DNA of 13,848 nucleotides from an uncultured Bacilli bacterium (lineage in GTDB: Bacteria > Bacillota_I > Bacilli_A > RF39 > UBA660), in NCBI GenBank assembly GCA_949113215.1, contig CARZYU010000008.1, positions 15,027 to 28,874 of the forward strand. The letters are read 5' to 3'. The notes under the pieces were generated by a model that was given only the letters and a program-made list of their open reading frames with translations, was not told the DNA's origin and searched no databases. This document shows, piece after piece, positions 7,365 through 13,336 of the stretch (positions are counted from its first letter, which is position 1; every line of letters starts with the position of its first letter). A program made the translations under genes and the position numbers.

Positions 7365-8423
7365 CTAAATCAGAAATAATATACTCTTTATTGTGATTAA
7401 TTGGATAAAATTCTTCTGCATCTCCTCATCACTATCAGGGTCTATAAAAATATTTGCAAATGGAGTTGCTGTAAATCCGACATAACTAGCTTTATTAAAC
7501 ATACTTAACATTTTGACGATTAAATCATTAGTTCTAGTTGGATCTTTATCTTCAGGATTTGTATTTATTGAAGCATTGTCTGATTCATCATCAACCATTA
7601 ATAAAGATGCATCTATTTTATTATTGCCATTAACATTAAATGTTTTAAACCAATCATTAAGTTTACTTAAGGCATTAACATTTTTCTTAATTACAAAAAT
7701 CACTGGATCATTTAAGGAATTTAAAGATAATCCTAAATTAGAAGCTTGTTTAGCATTAAAATCGGAAGTTTTAGATGTAAATGATACTGCTTTAAGGCTT
7801 TTGTCATATTTTCCAACACCAACTTCAACACTAACTTTTTGTTTAATCATTGCATTACTATCCATTCCAGTAAAGGCTTCGTCTATTCGCTGTTGAGTTT
7901 GCTTTCTAAGCTTTTCAATTGTTCCTGTTAATAATACGATTACTTTATATCCAGCATCCGCTGCTTTGCATATTAATCCGCTATAATTTGCAGTTTTTCC
8001 TGATTGAACATCACCTATTATTAAGCCTCTTCTTTGGAAATTAGAAACAGTTGGATCGCCTAATAAATCCGTTAATTCATCGCTAACATCATCCATTGTA
8101 TTCACTGTTGGTCCAGTAAAACCCTTATCATTTAATAAATATTGTTTATATCTATCCCAATATTTCATACTCAATTCTTTTTTTCTATTCATAAACCATG
8201 GTTTATATTCTGAAACAATTGCAACACCCTTATCTAATGTTATTGAATATTCAGAATGAATTTGATTTCTAATTAATAGCTTATCAGCCTCAGTCAAATC
8301 TTTAAATAATGGACTCTCAGCCATAGCGGAAATAACTTCATCTATTTCTTTTTCATCAGTTATCTTTTTATCAACAATATACGCAATAACCGTCTTTTTA
8401 AAATTTGAAACGCTTTCTTTCAT
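7365..8423 (-). CDS. Z1-domain protein, N-terminal ATPase fragment
   Basis: This 352-aa frame contains the first RecA-like lobe of a Z1-family superfamily II ATPase: Walker A GDVQSGKT (137-144), the LLTGT segment (164-168), Walker B LLMVDDESDNAS (274-285), and motif III-like YVGFTATPFANIFI (314-327). After DSDEEM (330-335) the frame leaves the family pattern, reads 17 unrelated residues and stops at TAG. The ATG at 8423 follows the MORC stop directly (TAAATG), with GAGGT just before. The product would lack the second lobe and the arginine finger, so it should not hydrolyse ATP productively. Reading it as a normal short gene is unlikely, because the missing half continues in the next frame. 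Confidence 0.82.
   Translation of the reverse strand: MKESVSNFKKTVIAYIVDKKITDEKEIDEVISAMAESPLFKDLTEADKLLIRNQIHSEYSITLDKGVAIVSEYKPWFMNRKKELSMKYWDRYKQYLLNDKGFTGPTVNTMDDVSDELTDLLGDPTVSNFQRRGLIIGDVQSGKTANYSGLICKAADAGYKVIVLLTGTIEKLRKQTQQRIDEAFTGMDSNAMIKQKVSVEVGVGKYDKSLKAVSFTSKTSDFNAKQASNLGLSLNSLNDPVIFVIKKNVNALSKLNDWFKTFNVNGNNKIDASLLMVDDESDNASINTNPEDKDPTRTNDLIVKMLSMFNKASYVGFTATPFANIFIDPDSDEEMQKNFIQLITIKSILFLI
7414..7430 (-). other. Frameshift/deletion junction in the Z1 gene
   Basis: On the minus strand the sequence GATGAGGAGATGCAGAA reads D-E-E-M-Q in the N-terminal frame and G-D-A-E-E in the C-terminal frame. Four stop codons (TGA, TAG, TGA, TGA) sit in the downstream frame immediately before it, so the frames cannot join further upstream. 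GA-rich repetition at the junction fits slippage or short-homology deletion. I see no canonical slippery heptamer for programmed frameshifting. Confidence 0.65.
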
Positions 8424-9869
8424 TTATACTACCTCACATTTTAACATTTCTTTTAATTCACTATAATTACAATATGGTTCTGTTTTTAATAATAAATCTA
8501 ACATTTCCTCAGAATTAAATCCATTATTATCACACCATTCCATTTGCATTCTAAGCTCATCATATAATTTATTAATATCATAATATTCATCCTTAATTTC
8601 GCCTTTAGAAGCATCAAGATAAAGTGAAGTGATTGGAAAAGAGCTTTCTATACAATTTATTGCCAAATTTAATAATTCAAGTTTATCAGCATCTAGACTC
8701 ATTGATAACATTTTCAATTGAGGAATTTCTCGATTAATTTTGTATTCATAATTTCCATCGCGTAATTCTATTCTTTCCCAAACATAATTAGTCCCGTCAT
8801 TTTTTGTTTTCCGCCCTCTATATTCGAGTACATTTTTGCTAGTAAAAATTGATTCACTAATAGAACTATATAAATTTCGTTTTATTAAGTCTGGCAAGTT
8901 AACTGAACTTTTCTTGATATCAATTCCCCACATATAATCTAAAGAACTCGGAATATCAACTTTAACTCTTGCTAATTTACTTAACTCTTCTTTTCTTACC
9001 AGTTTGAACCATGTTCCCCATATAATCAACCTTCTGTTTCTATAAATATAAAATCCTTGTTTAGTTTTTAAATTATCCTTTCCTCCAACTTTTTTAATAT
9101 CTTCATTAGATAACTTATTTATATATGGCAAAATATAAGGCTGAATGGCTATATCAGAATCATCAAACTTAATTTTCTGTTCTCTTAAAATCTGCGTGGA
9201 CTTATGGTGTAACAAAAAAGGATCTAGTGCTTCGATTTCTACATTATTTACCAAAATTCTTAATCCATCTTCTAAAAAGCGATGAAATACTAATGCCAAA
9301 TGATCGATTGTCAAAGACATATAATTATTTATAGTTGTTGATAAATTTCCTGTAGAAGATGAAATTCTATCAAAATTTTGCAATAAAACATAGGTACCCG
9401 ATGAAACATGATTCAATAAATCTATCATTGGCAATTTATTTATATCTTCTTTACTATATTGTAATAATACCCATTTTCCTTTTTCAGTTACAACATCTAT
9501 GTCCCACGAAAAGCATGATAGTTGTTCATGTTTTTTACTAACCACTATTAGTTTTCTACATTGCGAAAGTGATGCTGATTTAAGGCCCAAACCAAATCTT
9601 CCTAAATCATTTTCTTTTCTTTCATCATTAGGATTTCTACTGCCATATCTTAAAGCTTCTTCCAATTCTAATTCACTCATACCACAACCATTATCAAAAA
9701 TAATTAATTGTGGATTCGCATTTGGAGTAAGAAAAATTTGAATCTCTGAAGCATTTGCTGTTATACTATTATCTACTAAATCTGCAATCGCAGTTTCAAA
9801 CGAATACCCCAAAGACCTCATTGATTCAATTAAAAATGGAGCAAATGGTATACTTTCCTTTTCAATCAT
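8424..9869 (-). CDS. MORC/MutL-like GHKL ATPase
   Basis: This 481-aa protein has a full GHKL ATP-binding domain at its N-terminus: ETAIADLVDNSI (25-36) with the catalytic glutamate and the Mg-binding asparagine, DNGCGM (59-64), and GRFGLGLKSAS (90-100), which forms the ATP lid. GHKL proteins of this branch are the prokaryotic relatives of eukaryotic MORC and are found beside Z1 and nuclease genes in restriction-like operons. They are expected to close on DNA as ATP-dependent clamps. The middle third (about 200-330) looks like the transducer domain. The ATG shares one base with the Fic stop (TAATG), and its GGAGGT lies in the last Fic codons, so expression is tied to Fic. The gene appears complete and ends directly at the Z1 start. 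Confidence 0.9.
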   Translation of the reverse strand: MIEKESIPFAPFLIESMRSLGYSFETAIADLVDNSITANASEIQIFLTPNANPQLIIFDNGCGMSELELEEALRYGSRNPNDERKENDLGRFGLGLKSASLSQCRKLIVVSKKHEQLSCFSWDIDVVTEKGKWVLLQYSKEDINKLPMIDLLNHVSSGTYVLLQNFDRISSSTGNLSTTINNYMSLTIDHLALVFHRFLEDGLRILVNNVEIEALDPFLLHHKSTQILREQKIKFDDSDIAIQPYILPYINKLSNEDIKKVGGKDNLKTKQGFYIYRNRRLIIWGTWFKLVRKEELSKLARVKVDIPSSLDYMWGIDIKKSSVNLPDLIKRNLYSSISESIFTSKNVLEYRGRKTKNDGTNYVWERIELRDGNYEYKINREIPQLKMLSMSLDADKLELLNLAINCIESSFPITSLYLDASKGEIKDEYYDINKLYDELRMQMEWCDNNGFNSEEMLDLLLKTEPYCNYSELKEMLKCEVV

Positions 9870-10696
9870 TATTTACTACCTCCTGCGTTTATTTCTTCTA
9901 ATCTTAAATTATTATTTTTTCCTAATACTAAATTTTCATAAAACTTAATTAAGTAACTATTATCTCCTTTTATACTTAAGTTATTATTAATATAATTACT
10001 TCTAACTAATGCATTCCTAAAGTATTTTGAATTGTCTTTAAATAAAGAATAATTAATATTATAACCTAATTCCTTTAAATACTTAATCATAAATATTGCT
10101 GTTGTACGAGTATTACCTTCCATAAAAGGATGTACTTGCCAAACACAAGAAGTAAAACTAGATATACTTATTATTTTATCTGACGCATTTAATTTACTAT
10201 AATCTTCTTGTCTTTCATTTGAAAAATCATAAACAAGATAATCTTTAATTCTACTATAGTCACAATATACTACTGTATCACCATTCAATATTTTTTCATT
10301 TTTCGAAATATTAACTTCTCTAAATTTACTAGCAAACTTATAAACATCTTTAAATAAAAAGTAATGAACATATTTATAAAAATTTATTGTTAAAAAGAAC
10401 ATATTATTTTGTATCATTTGCATGATTCTTAATGATACAAAATCACATCCGTACTCATCTCTATTATAACTATCATTAAAATCATCATAATATTTCTTTA
10501 GCTTATTATCCAACTCATCAAGCGATATTTCATTCTTAATATTTAATTTTACTAAATCTTTCATATATTCAGAAGGAGTTAAATTATCAACTTGCTGTAG
10601 TCCAGTTGCCATTTCCCATTTTGATTCTAAATCAGATTTATCACTTTTTATTTCTATATATTCATTGACTTCAGAATCTAAATACTGCTCATTCAT
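9869..10696 (-). CDS. Fic-domain protein, first gene of the defence array
   Basis: This 275-aa protein has the Fic active-site loop HPFMEGNTR (189-197) with H189, E193 and R197; the usual GNGR is GNTR here, as in many Bacillota Fic proteins. Fic enzymes mostly transfer AMP or another nucleotide moiety from a nucleotide onto a target protein. Residues 27-70 (WEMATGLQQVDNL, then a helix with EISLDEL) resemble an N-terminal VbhA-like inhibitory segment, which would make it self-restrained; this part is less certain. AAGGTG precedes the ATG, and a promoter is predicted just upstream. The stop overlaps the MORC ATPase start, and the MORC ribosome binding site lies within its final codons. This arrangement ties it to the MORC/Z1 system rather than to AbiE. 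Confidence 0.88.
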   Translation of the reverse strand: MNEQYLDSEVNEYIEIKSDKSDLESKWEMATGLQQVDNLTPSEYMKDLVKLNIKNEISLDELDNKLKKYYDDFNDSYNRDEYGCDFVSLRIMQMIQNNMFFLTINFYKYVHYFLFKDVYKFASKFREVNISKNEKILNGDTVVYCDYSRIKDYLVYDFSNERQEDYSKLNASDKIISISSFTSCVWQVHPFMEGNTRTTAIFMIKYLKELGYNINYSLFKDNSKYFRNALVRSNYINNNLSIKGDNSYLIKFYENLVLGKNNNLRLEEINAGGSK

Positions 10697-10720
10697 TACT
10701 TCACCTTCTTTACTTACCTT

Positions 10721-10749
10721 ATTTTACCACATCTCTAAAAATATGGAAA
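10721..10749 (-). promoter_or_regulatory. Predicted promoter for the Fic-MORC-Z1 operon
   Basis: Minus-strand TTTCCA (-35, 10744-10749) and TAAAAT (-10, 10721-10726) are 17 bases apart. The -35 box lies on one arm of the hairpin at 10746-10772, so whatever binds or folds there could repress the operon. The -35 matches consensus at four of six positions, which is modest. Confidence 0.4.
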
Positions 10750-10800
10750 AGTTCCTCCCACAAGCACTTTTCACGTATTATGGAAGTAATCCCAATCCCT
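10746..10800. repeat. Hairpin-bearing inverted repeat A, left flank of the abiE pair
   Basis: A perfect 7-bp stem GAAAAGT/ACTTTTC (10746-10752 and 10766-10772) encloses a loop containing CCTCCC, followed toward abiE by TATTATGGAAG and CCCAATCCCT. Read on the minus strand it resembles repeat B on the plus strand: AGGG, TTGGGA, AATA, GAAAA, GGGAG and TTTTC occur in the same order. It begins at the stop codon of the toxin gene and ends in the Fic promoter. Confidence 0.5.
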
Positions 10801-11650
10801 ATACTGTTACTAATTCTAAATTTAATTCTTTTATAAAATCGTTTAACAAAAGCATTATTTGATCTACTTCTATATTTTTTGCATAACTATTCTTCTTCGA
10901 ATAAGATTTCCAGTTTGTTTTTAGTCTATCACTATCAATGATTGATTTAATAATTTCACGATAATCATTTAAGTATTCAAAAGAATCTCTTTTAGTAAAA
11001 GTATTATCAAATGCATCTTTTAATATACTTATATCAATTTCATTTCTTAGCTTTGTTAAAAAGAAATATATGTCATAATAGTCTTTCATTCTACTATTAT
11101 ATTTACCACGTCTTAAAACAGTTTCAATCTTTTCAGCTAGTATAGTTTCAACATTATAACTATTAATTAAAATACTTCTATCTTCAAATAATAAAGGATA
11201 TTTAAACTTTAACTCTTTTGGTGTCACTTTGTCACCAGTTGATATATCAATTTCCAAATTTACTTTAGTACTATTTACTCTACCAGTAATATGGTATTTA
11301 TTTCCACCATATTCATCTTCTTCTCTTATATCAGAAATACTTACAATATCAAATTTAACTCCATCATTTAAATTAATAGATAGTATCTTATTTAAAACAC
11401 TTGCCATTTTATCTTTTGAAATATCTATACCAGTAATTGTAGTATCCATATCTTTGGTTGTTCTATTTTCTACACCAAACATTGCAGCAAGTAATAATCC
11501 CCCTTTTAATATAAAGTTATCTTGATATTCTGAAACGGATATTCTTTCCAATATTCTTTCAAACATAAATCTTTGTAATGATTCATAATAATTTAAATTA
11601 TACTTATCTTCGAGTTCTTGGACTTTTAATTTAATCTTCTCTTCTACCAT
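10799..11650 (-). CDS. abiEii: AbiEii-type nucleotidyltransferase toxin
   Basis: This 283-aa protein has the AbiEii/AbiGii nucleotidyltransferase signature: FILKGGLLLAAMF (46-58) followed by RTTKDMDTTI (63-72), whose D67 and D69 would bind metal. A further acidic site is at NLEIDIS (131-137), and the family's C-terminal helix LAEKIETVLRRGKYNSRMKD with YYDIYFF follows at 171-197. AbiEii is the toxin of the AbiE type IV toxin-antitoxin system; it binds GTP and halts growth of infected cells. The start overlaps the antitoxin stop by 7 bases, the usual coupled layout. Length is normal for the family. Nothing looks broken. Confidence 0.9.
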   Translation of the reverse strand: MVEEKIKLKVQELEDKYNLNYYESLQRFMFERILERISVSEYQDNFILKGGLLLAAMFGVENRTTKDMDTTITGIDISKDKMASVLNKILSINLNDGVKFDIVSISDIREEDEYGGNKYHITGRVNSTKVNLEIDISTGDKVTPKELKFKYPLLFEDRSILINSYNVETILAEKIETVLRRGKYNSRMKDYYDIYFFLTKLRNEIDISILKDAFDNTFTKRDSFEYLNDYREIIKSIIDSDRLKTNWKSYSKKNSYAKNIEVDQIMLLLNDFIKELNLELVTV

Positions 11651-12231
11651 TTCATCATTACCTCCACAATTGTATTAACCTTATCGTAAATATTAAATAC
11701 CTTCGCATATTCTAATAATTTATCAACATCTTTATCTTTACTATGAAAATAATAATCTAAAACTCTATTTTGAAGTTCTAAATCGAATTCTCCTTCAGTT
11801 CTTAACATATCACAAATGCATCTTTCAGCATTATATATTTTTACTGGATTTCCACTTGGACTTAGGGTTTCGATTATTCCAATATCATAAAACTTCTCTG
11901 AGACTCTATGAATATTATAATTTCCTCTTACTTTTTTATCTCTAGGTACGGTTATATCTATTTTCATTGGAGTTCTATTTGTTAAATTAAGAATATGTAG
12001 TGCAGTATTATAAGAAAATATTGCTAATGGATACTTTTTTTGTAAAATAAAGTATTCATCTTTTAATATCTTATTATCCATATATAAACCATAGCTTACT
12101 CTTTCAATTAATCCTTCGTCTAAAAATTTTTGAATTAAAGGTTTACTCATACCCAATGTTAAAAATTCTGCTGTAGTAATATATCCATGATTACTATTTA
12201 AAAATTCAATTACTTTTTCTTTGTTACTCAT
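11644..12231 (-). CDS. abiEi: AbiEi-type antitoxin
   Basis: This 195-aa protein begins with a winged helix-turn-helix (about 1-50: YITTAEFLTLGMSKPLIQKF, then DEGLIERVSYGLYM) of the AbiEi N-terminal kind, followed by the AbiEi core with YPLAIFSYNTALHIL, KIDITVP and NAERCICDMLR. In known AbiE systems the antitoxin counters AbiEii and represses the operon by binding inverted repeats near the promoter. The ATG at 12231 follows GGTGG. It precedes and overlaps the toxin gene. The upstream stretch contains a clear promoter, a palindrome and a hairpin that could be its operator. Confidence 0.9.
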   Translation of the reverse strand: MSNKEKVIEFLNSNHGYITTAEFLTLGMSKPLIQKFLDEGLIERVSYGLYMDNKILKDEYFILQKKYPLAIFSYNTALHILNLTNRTPMKIDITVPRDKKVRGNYNIHRVSEKFYDIGIIETLSPSGNPVKIYNAERCICDMLRTEGEFDLELQNRVLDYYFHSKDKDVDKLLEYAKVFNIYDKVNTIVEVMMKW

Positions 12232-12259
12232 ATTTCCACCACTTTACTCTCGTACCTAC

Positions 12260-12288
12260 ATTATAGCATTTTGTGGAACAGGAGTAAA
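12260..12288 (-). promoter_or_regulatory. Promoter of the abiE operon
   Basis: Minus-strand TTTACT (-35, 12283-12288) and a perfect TATAAT (-10, 12260-12265) are separated by 17 bases, with TGC before the -10 box as an extended -10. The start site would lie about 20 bases before the antitoxin ATG, leaving a short leader with GGTGG. Confidence 0.7.
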
Positions 12289-12325
12289 CAATAATAGATT
12301 AATTTGTCAAAAAATATTTTTTTAA

Positions 12326-12375
12326 AGGGTTTGGGAATTTTCCCACAATAGAAAACTTGGCGGGAGTAAGTTTTC
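12326..12375. repeat. Hairpin-bearing inverted repeat B, right flank of the abiE pair
   Basis: A perfect 8-bp stem GAAAACTT/AAGTTTTC (12351-12358 and 12368-12375) encloses GGCGGGAGT. Toward abiE it is preceded by AGGGTTTGGGAATTTTCCC and ACAATA. It is the diverged inverted counterpart of repeat A at the other end of the pair. It may equally be the antitoxin operator, since it lies upstream of the -35 box. Confidence 0.5.
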
Positions 12376-12455
12376 AGTGCTGGCTAGGACAGTAAATTTA
12401 ACTTTGTTGAAATATTACTTTTTAAAATCATTAAACTTTTTCTTCAAAACACATC

Positions 12456-12497
12456 AAAAAACTTTGTTTAATCATCAAAATTTAAACAAAGTTTTTT
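12456..12497. terminator. Bidirectional intrinsic terminator after tnpV
   Basis: A perfect 16-bp inverted repeat, AAAAAACTTTGTTTAA (12456-12471) and its complement (12482-12497), has a 10-base loop. The A-run and T-run at the outer ends give a U-tail in both directions. It lies 27 bases past the tnpV stop and should keep transcription of tnpV out of the abiE operon. Confidence 0.8.
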
Positions 12498-12523
12498 AAA
12501 TTCTACACAATTTTTACTTAAAA

Positions 12524-12883
12524 TTATTTGAAATTAGTATAAATATATTCTCTAATAATTATTTCTTCAGCCCGATTTTTTATATTATTCATAAGTCCTA
12601 TCCATAGCATTTGATTATCATTTTTAAGTTTTTCATTAACGTTTTCTTTTTCAGCCAGTGAAATAATTAGTTCACTTACTTTCTCTTTAACTAAATTTCC
12701 AAGCTCATAAAGATAAGTATTTAATTGGTCTTTCATTAATAATTCAGTATATAATCCTCTATTATATTCCTTTAAATATCTTAATTTTAACAACCCATAT
12801 TTACCAATATTGTATTGTTTTCCTTCTTTTAATTTTAAATTTGGTAATAAATAATTACCAACTCTAGTGTAACTAATACTCAT
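12524..12883 (-). CDS. tnpV: TnpV-family transposon-encoded protein
   Basis: This 119-aa protein matches TnpV, named from the chloramphenicol-resistance transposon Tn4451 of Clostridium perfringens. Family landmarks visible here are YTRVGNYLLPNLKL near the start, LKLRYLKEYNRGLYTELL, and the C-terminal WIGLMNNIKNRAEEIIIREYIY. Function is unknown, but it is nearly always found in transposons and conjugative elements, so it marks mobile DNA. The middle is a charged helix that may form a coiled coil. ATG at 12883 follows GGAG at good spacing. The N-terminus is slightly shorter than usual. It stands 23 bases after the truncated amidase and is closed by a strong terminator. Confidence 0.83.
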   Translation of the reverse strand: MSISYTRVGNYLLPNLKLKEGKQYNIGKYGLLKLRYLKEYNRGLYTELLMKDQLNTYLYELGNLVKEKVSELIISLAEKENVNEKLKNDNQMLWIGLMNNIKNRAEEIIIREYIYTNFK

Positions 12884-12906
12884 AACTTTTCTCCATTTCT
12901 TATTAT

Positions 12907-13233
12907 TTATTTGGCTTTAATTGTTATACGTTTATTTGTTACACAACGACTATCTCCTCCACCGGCATTGATGTGATTCGATAATACTAAGACATCTGGA
13001 GTTGCTCCAAAACTATTTACCATTGTTCCAACTCGTTCATCTCTTGTAATACTCTCGTCTCCTGTTCGAGTCATCGTTGCTGGAATTCCAAGTTCTCTTA
13101 AACGTTGATACATATACTGGGCTGCTTTCAAGTTTAAATCTTTTTCTCTTAATCCGTTTCCAACCGCACCAGGATCACTACCACCGTGCCCTGCATCGAC
13201 AACTACACCTTTTACATTTCCATTTCCAATCAT
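12907..13233 (-). CDS. N-acetylmuramoyl-L-alanine amidase, truncated at the C-terminus
   Basis: This 108-aa frame has the start of an amidase_3 domain, which cleaves the stem peptide from peptidoglycan. Zinc ligands appear in order: H16 in DAGHGG, E30 in GLREKDLN, H87 in LSNHINAGGG. Straight after AGGGD the family pattern ends and 14 unrelated residues (SRCVTNKRITIKAK) lead to a stop. The rest of the domain, with the catalytic glutamate, is absent, so the product should be inactive. I chose ATG 13233 with GAGGTG before it; a longer frame overlapping the Fic gene is not needed. Its sequence looks visibly richer in G+C than all neighbours, suggesting different ancestry, perhaps a prophage or cell-wall gene cut by an insertion. 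Confidence 0.78.
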   Translation of the reverse strand: MIGNGNVKGVVVDAGHGGSDPGAVGNGLREKDLNLKAAQYMYQRLRELGIPATMTRTGDESITRDERVGTMVNSFGATPDVLVLSNHINAGGGDSRCVTNKRITIKAK

Positions 13234-13288
13234 TCTTCTCACCTCTAAAGTAATGTATGAGAACAAAATAGATGCGTGACAAATTCCC

Positions 13289-13319
13289 AAAGAAAAAGTA
13301 GATCCTTTTCTATCTACTT
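13289..13319 (-). terminator. Intrinsic terminator after the second Fic gene
   Basis: On the minus strand, AAGTAGA (13313-13319) pairs with TCTACTT (13296-13302) around a 10-base loop, followed by TTTCTTT. It lies just past the Fic stop at 13337 and should separate Fic from the amidase gene. Confidence 0.65.
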
Positions 13320-13336
13320 CTATCTTATATCTCTTA

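Larger units (their letters stand above)
5884..8423 (-). pseudogene. Z1-domain ATPase locus, disrupted by frameshift and apparent internal deletion
   Basis: The two frames described in the next entries belong to one Z1-family protein. The N-terminal frame carries Walker A and B and stops at 7365. The C-terminal frame, one base out of register, carries the Z1 domain and opens only at 7425. Together they encode roughly 830-850 residues. The family normally has a further block between FTATPFANIF and the LREAI segment; here only about 20-30 residues separate them. I infer a non-multiple-of-three deletion rather than a single-base error. Confidence 0.75.
12232..12523. other. abiE promoter stretch and tnpV 3' end, no gene
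   Basis: From right to left this holds the tnpV terminator (12456-12497), an A+T-rich stretch, hairpin repeat B (12326-12375) with the palindrome GGGAATTTTCCC (12333-12344) inside it, and the abiE promoter (12260-12288). I find no ORF with a ribosome binding site and no tRNA-like sequence. Confidence 0.6.

Noticed and set aside
7400..7432. Programmed -1 frameshifting as the explanation of the split Z1 gene
   Set aside because: No X-XXY-YYZ slippery heptamer in frame and no obvious downstream pseudoknot; it would also not explain the missing internal block.
7513..7896. Plus-strand open frame of 127 codons inside the Z1 gene
   Set aside because: It lies wholly opposite the Walker A/B-bearing Z1 frame, is Leu/Ser-rich in the way antisense shadows are, and has no ribosome binding site or known motif.
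11229..11525. Plus-strand open frame of 98 codons opposite the AbiEii gene
   Set aside because: It is a shadow of the nucleotidyltransferase motifs on the other strand; hydrophobic by composition only, with no neighbours on its strand.
12351..12400. Riboswitch or tRNA-like element upstream of abiE
   Set aside because: The segment lies upstream of the likely promoter, so it would not be in the abiE leader, and I see only a single hairpin without a recognised conserved core.
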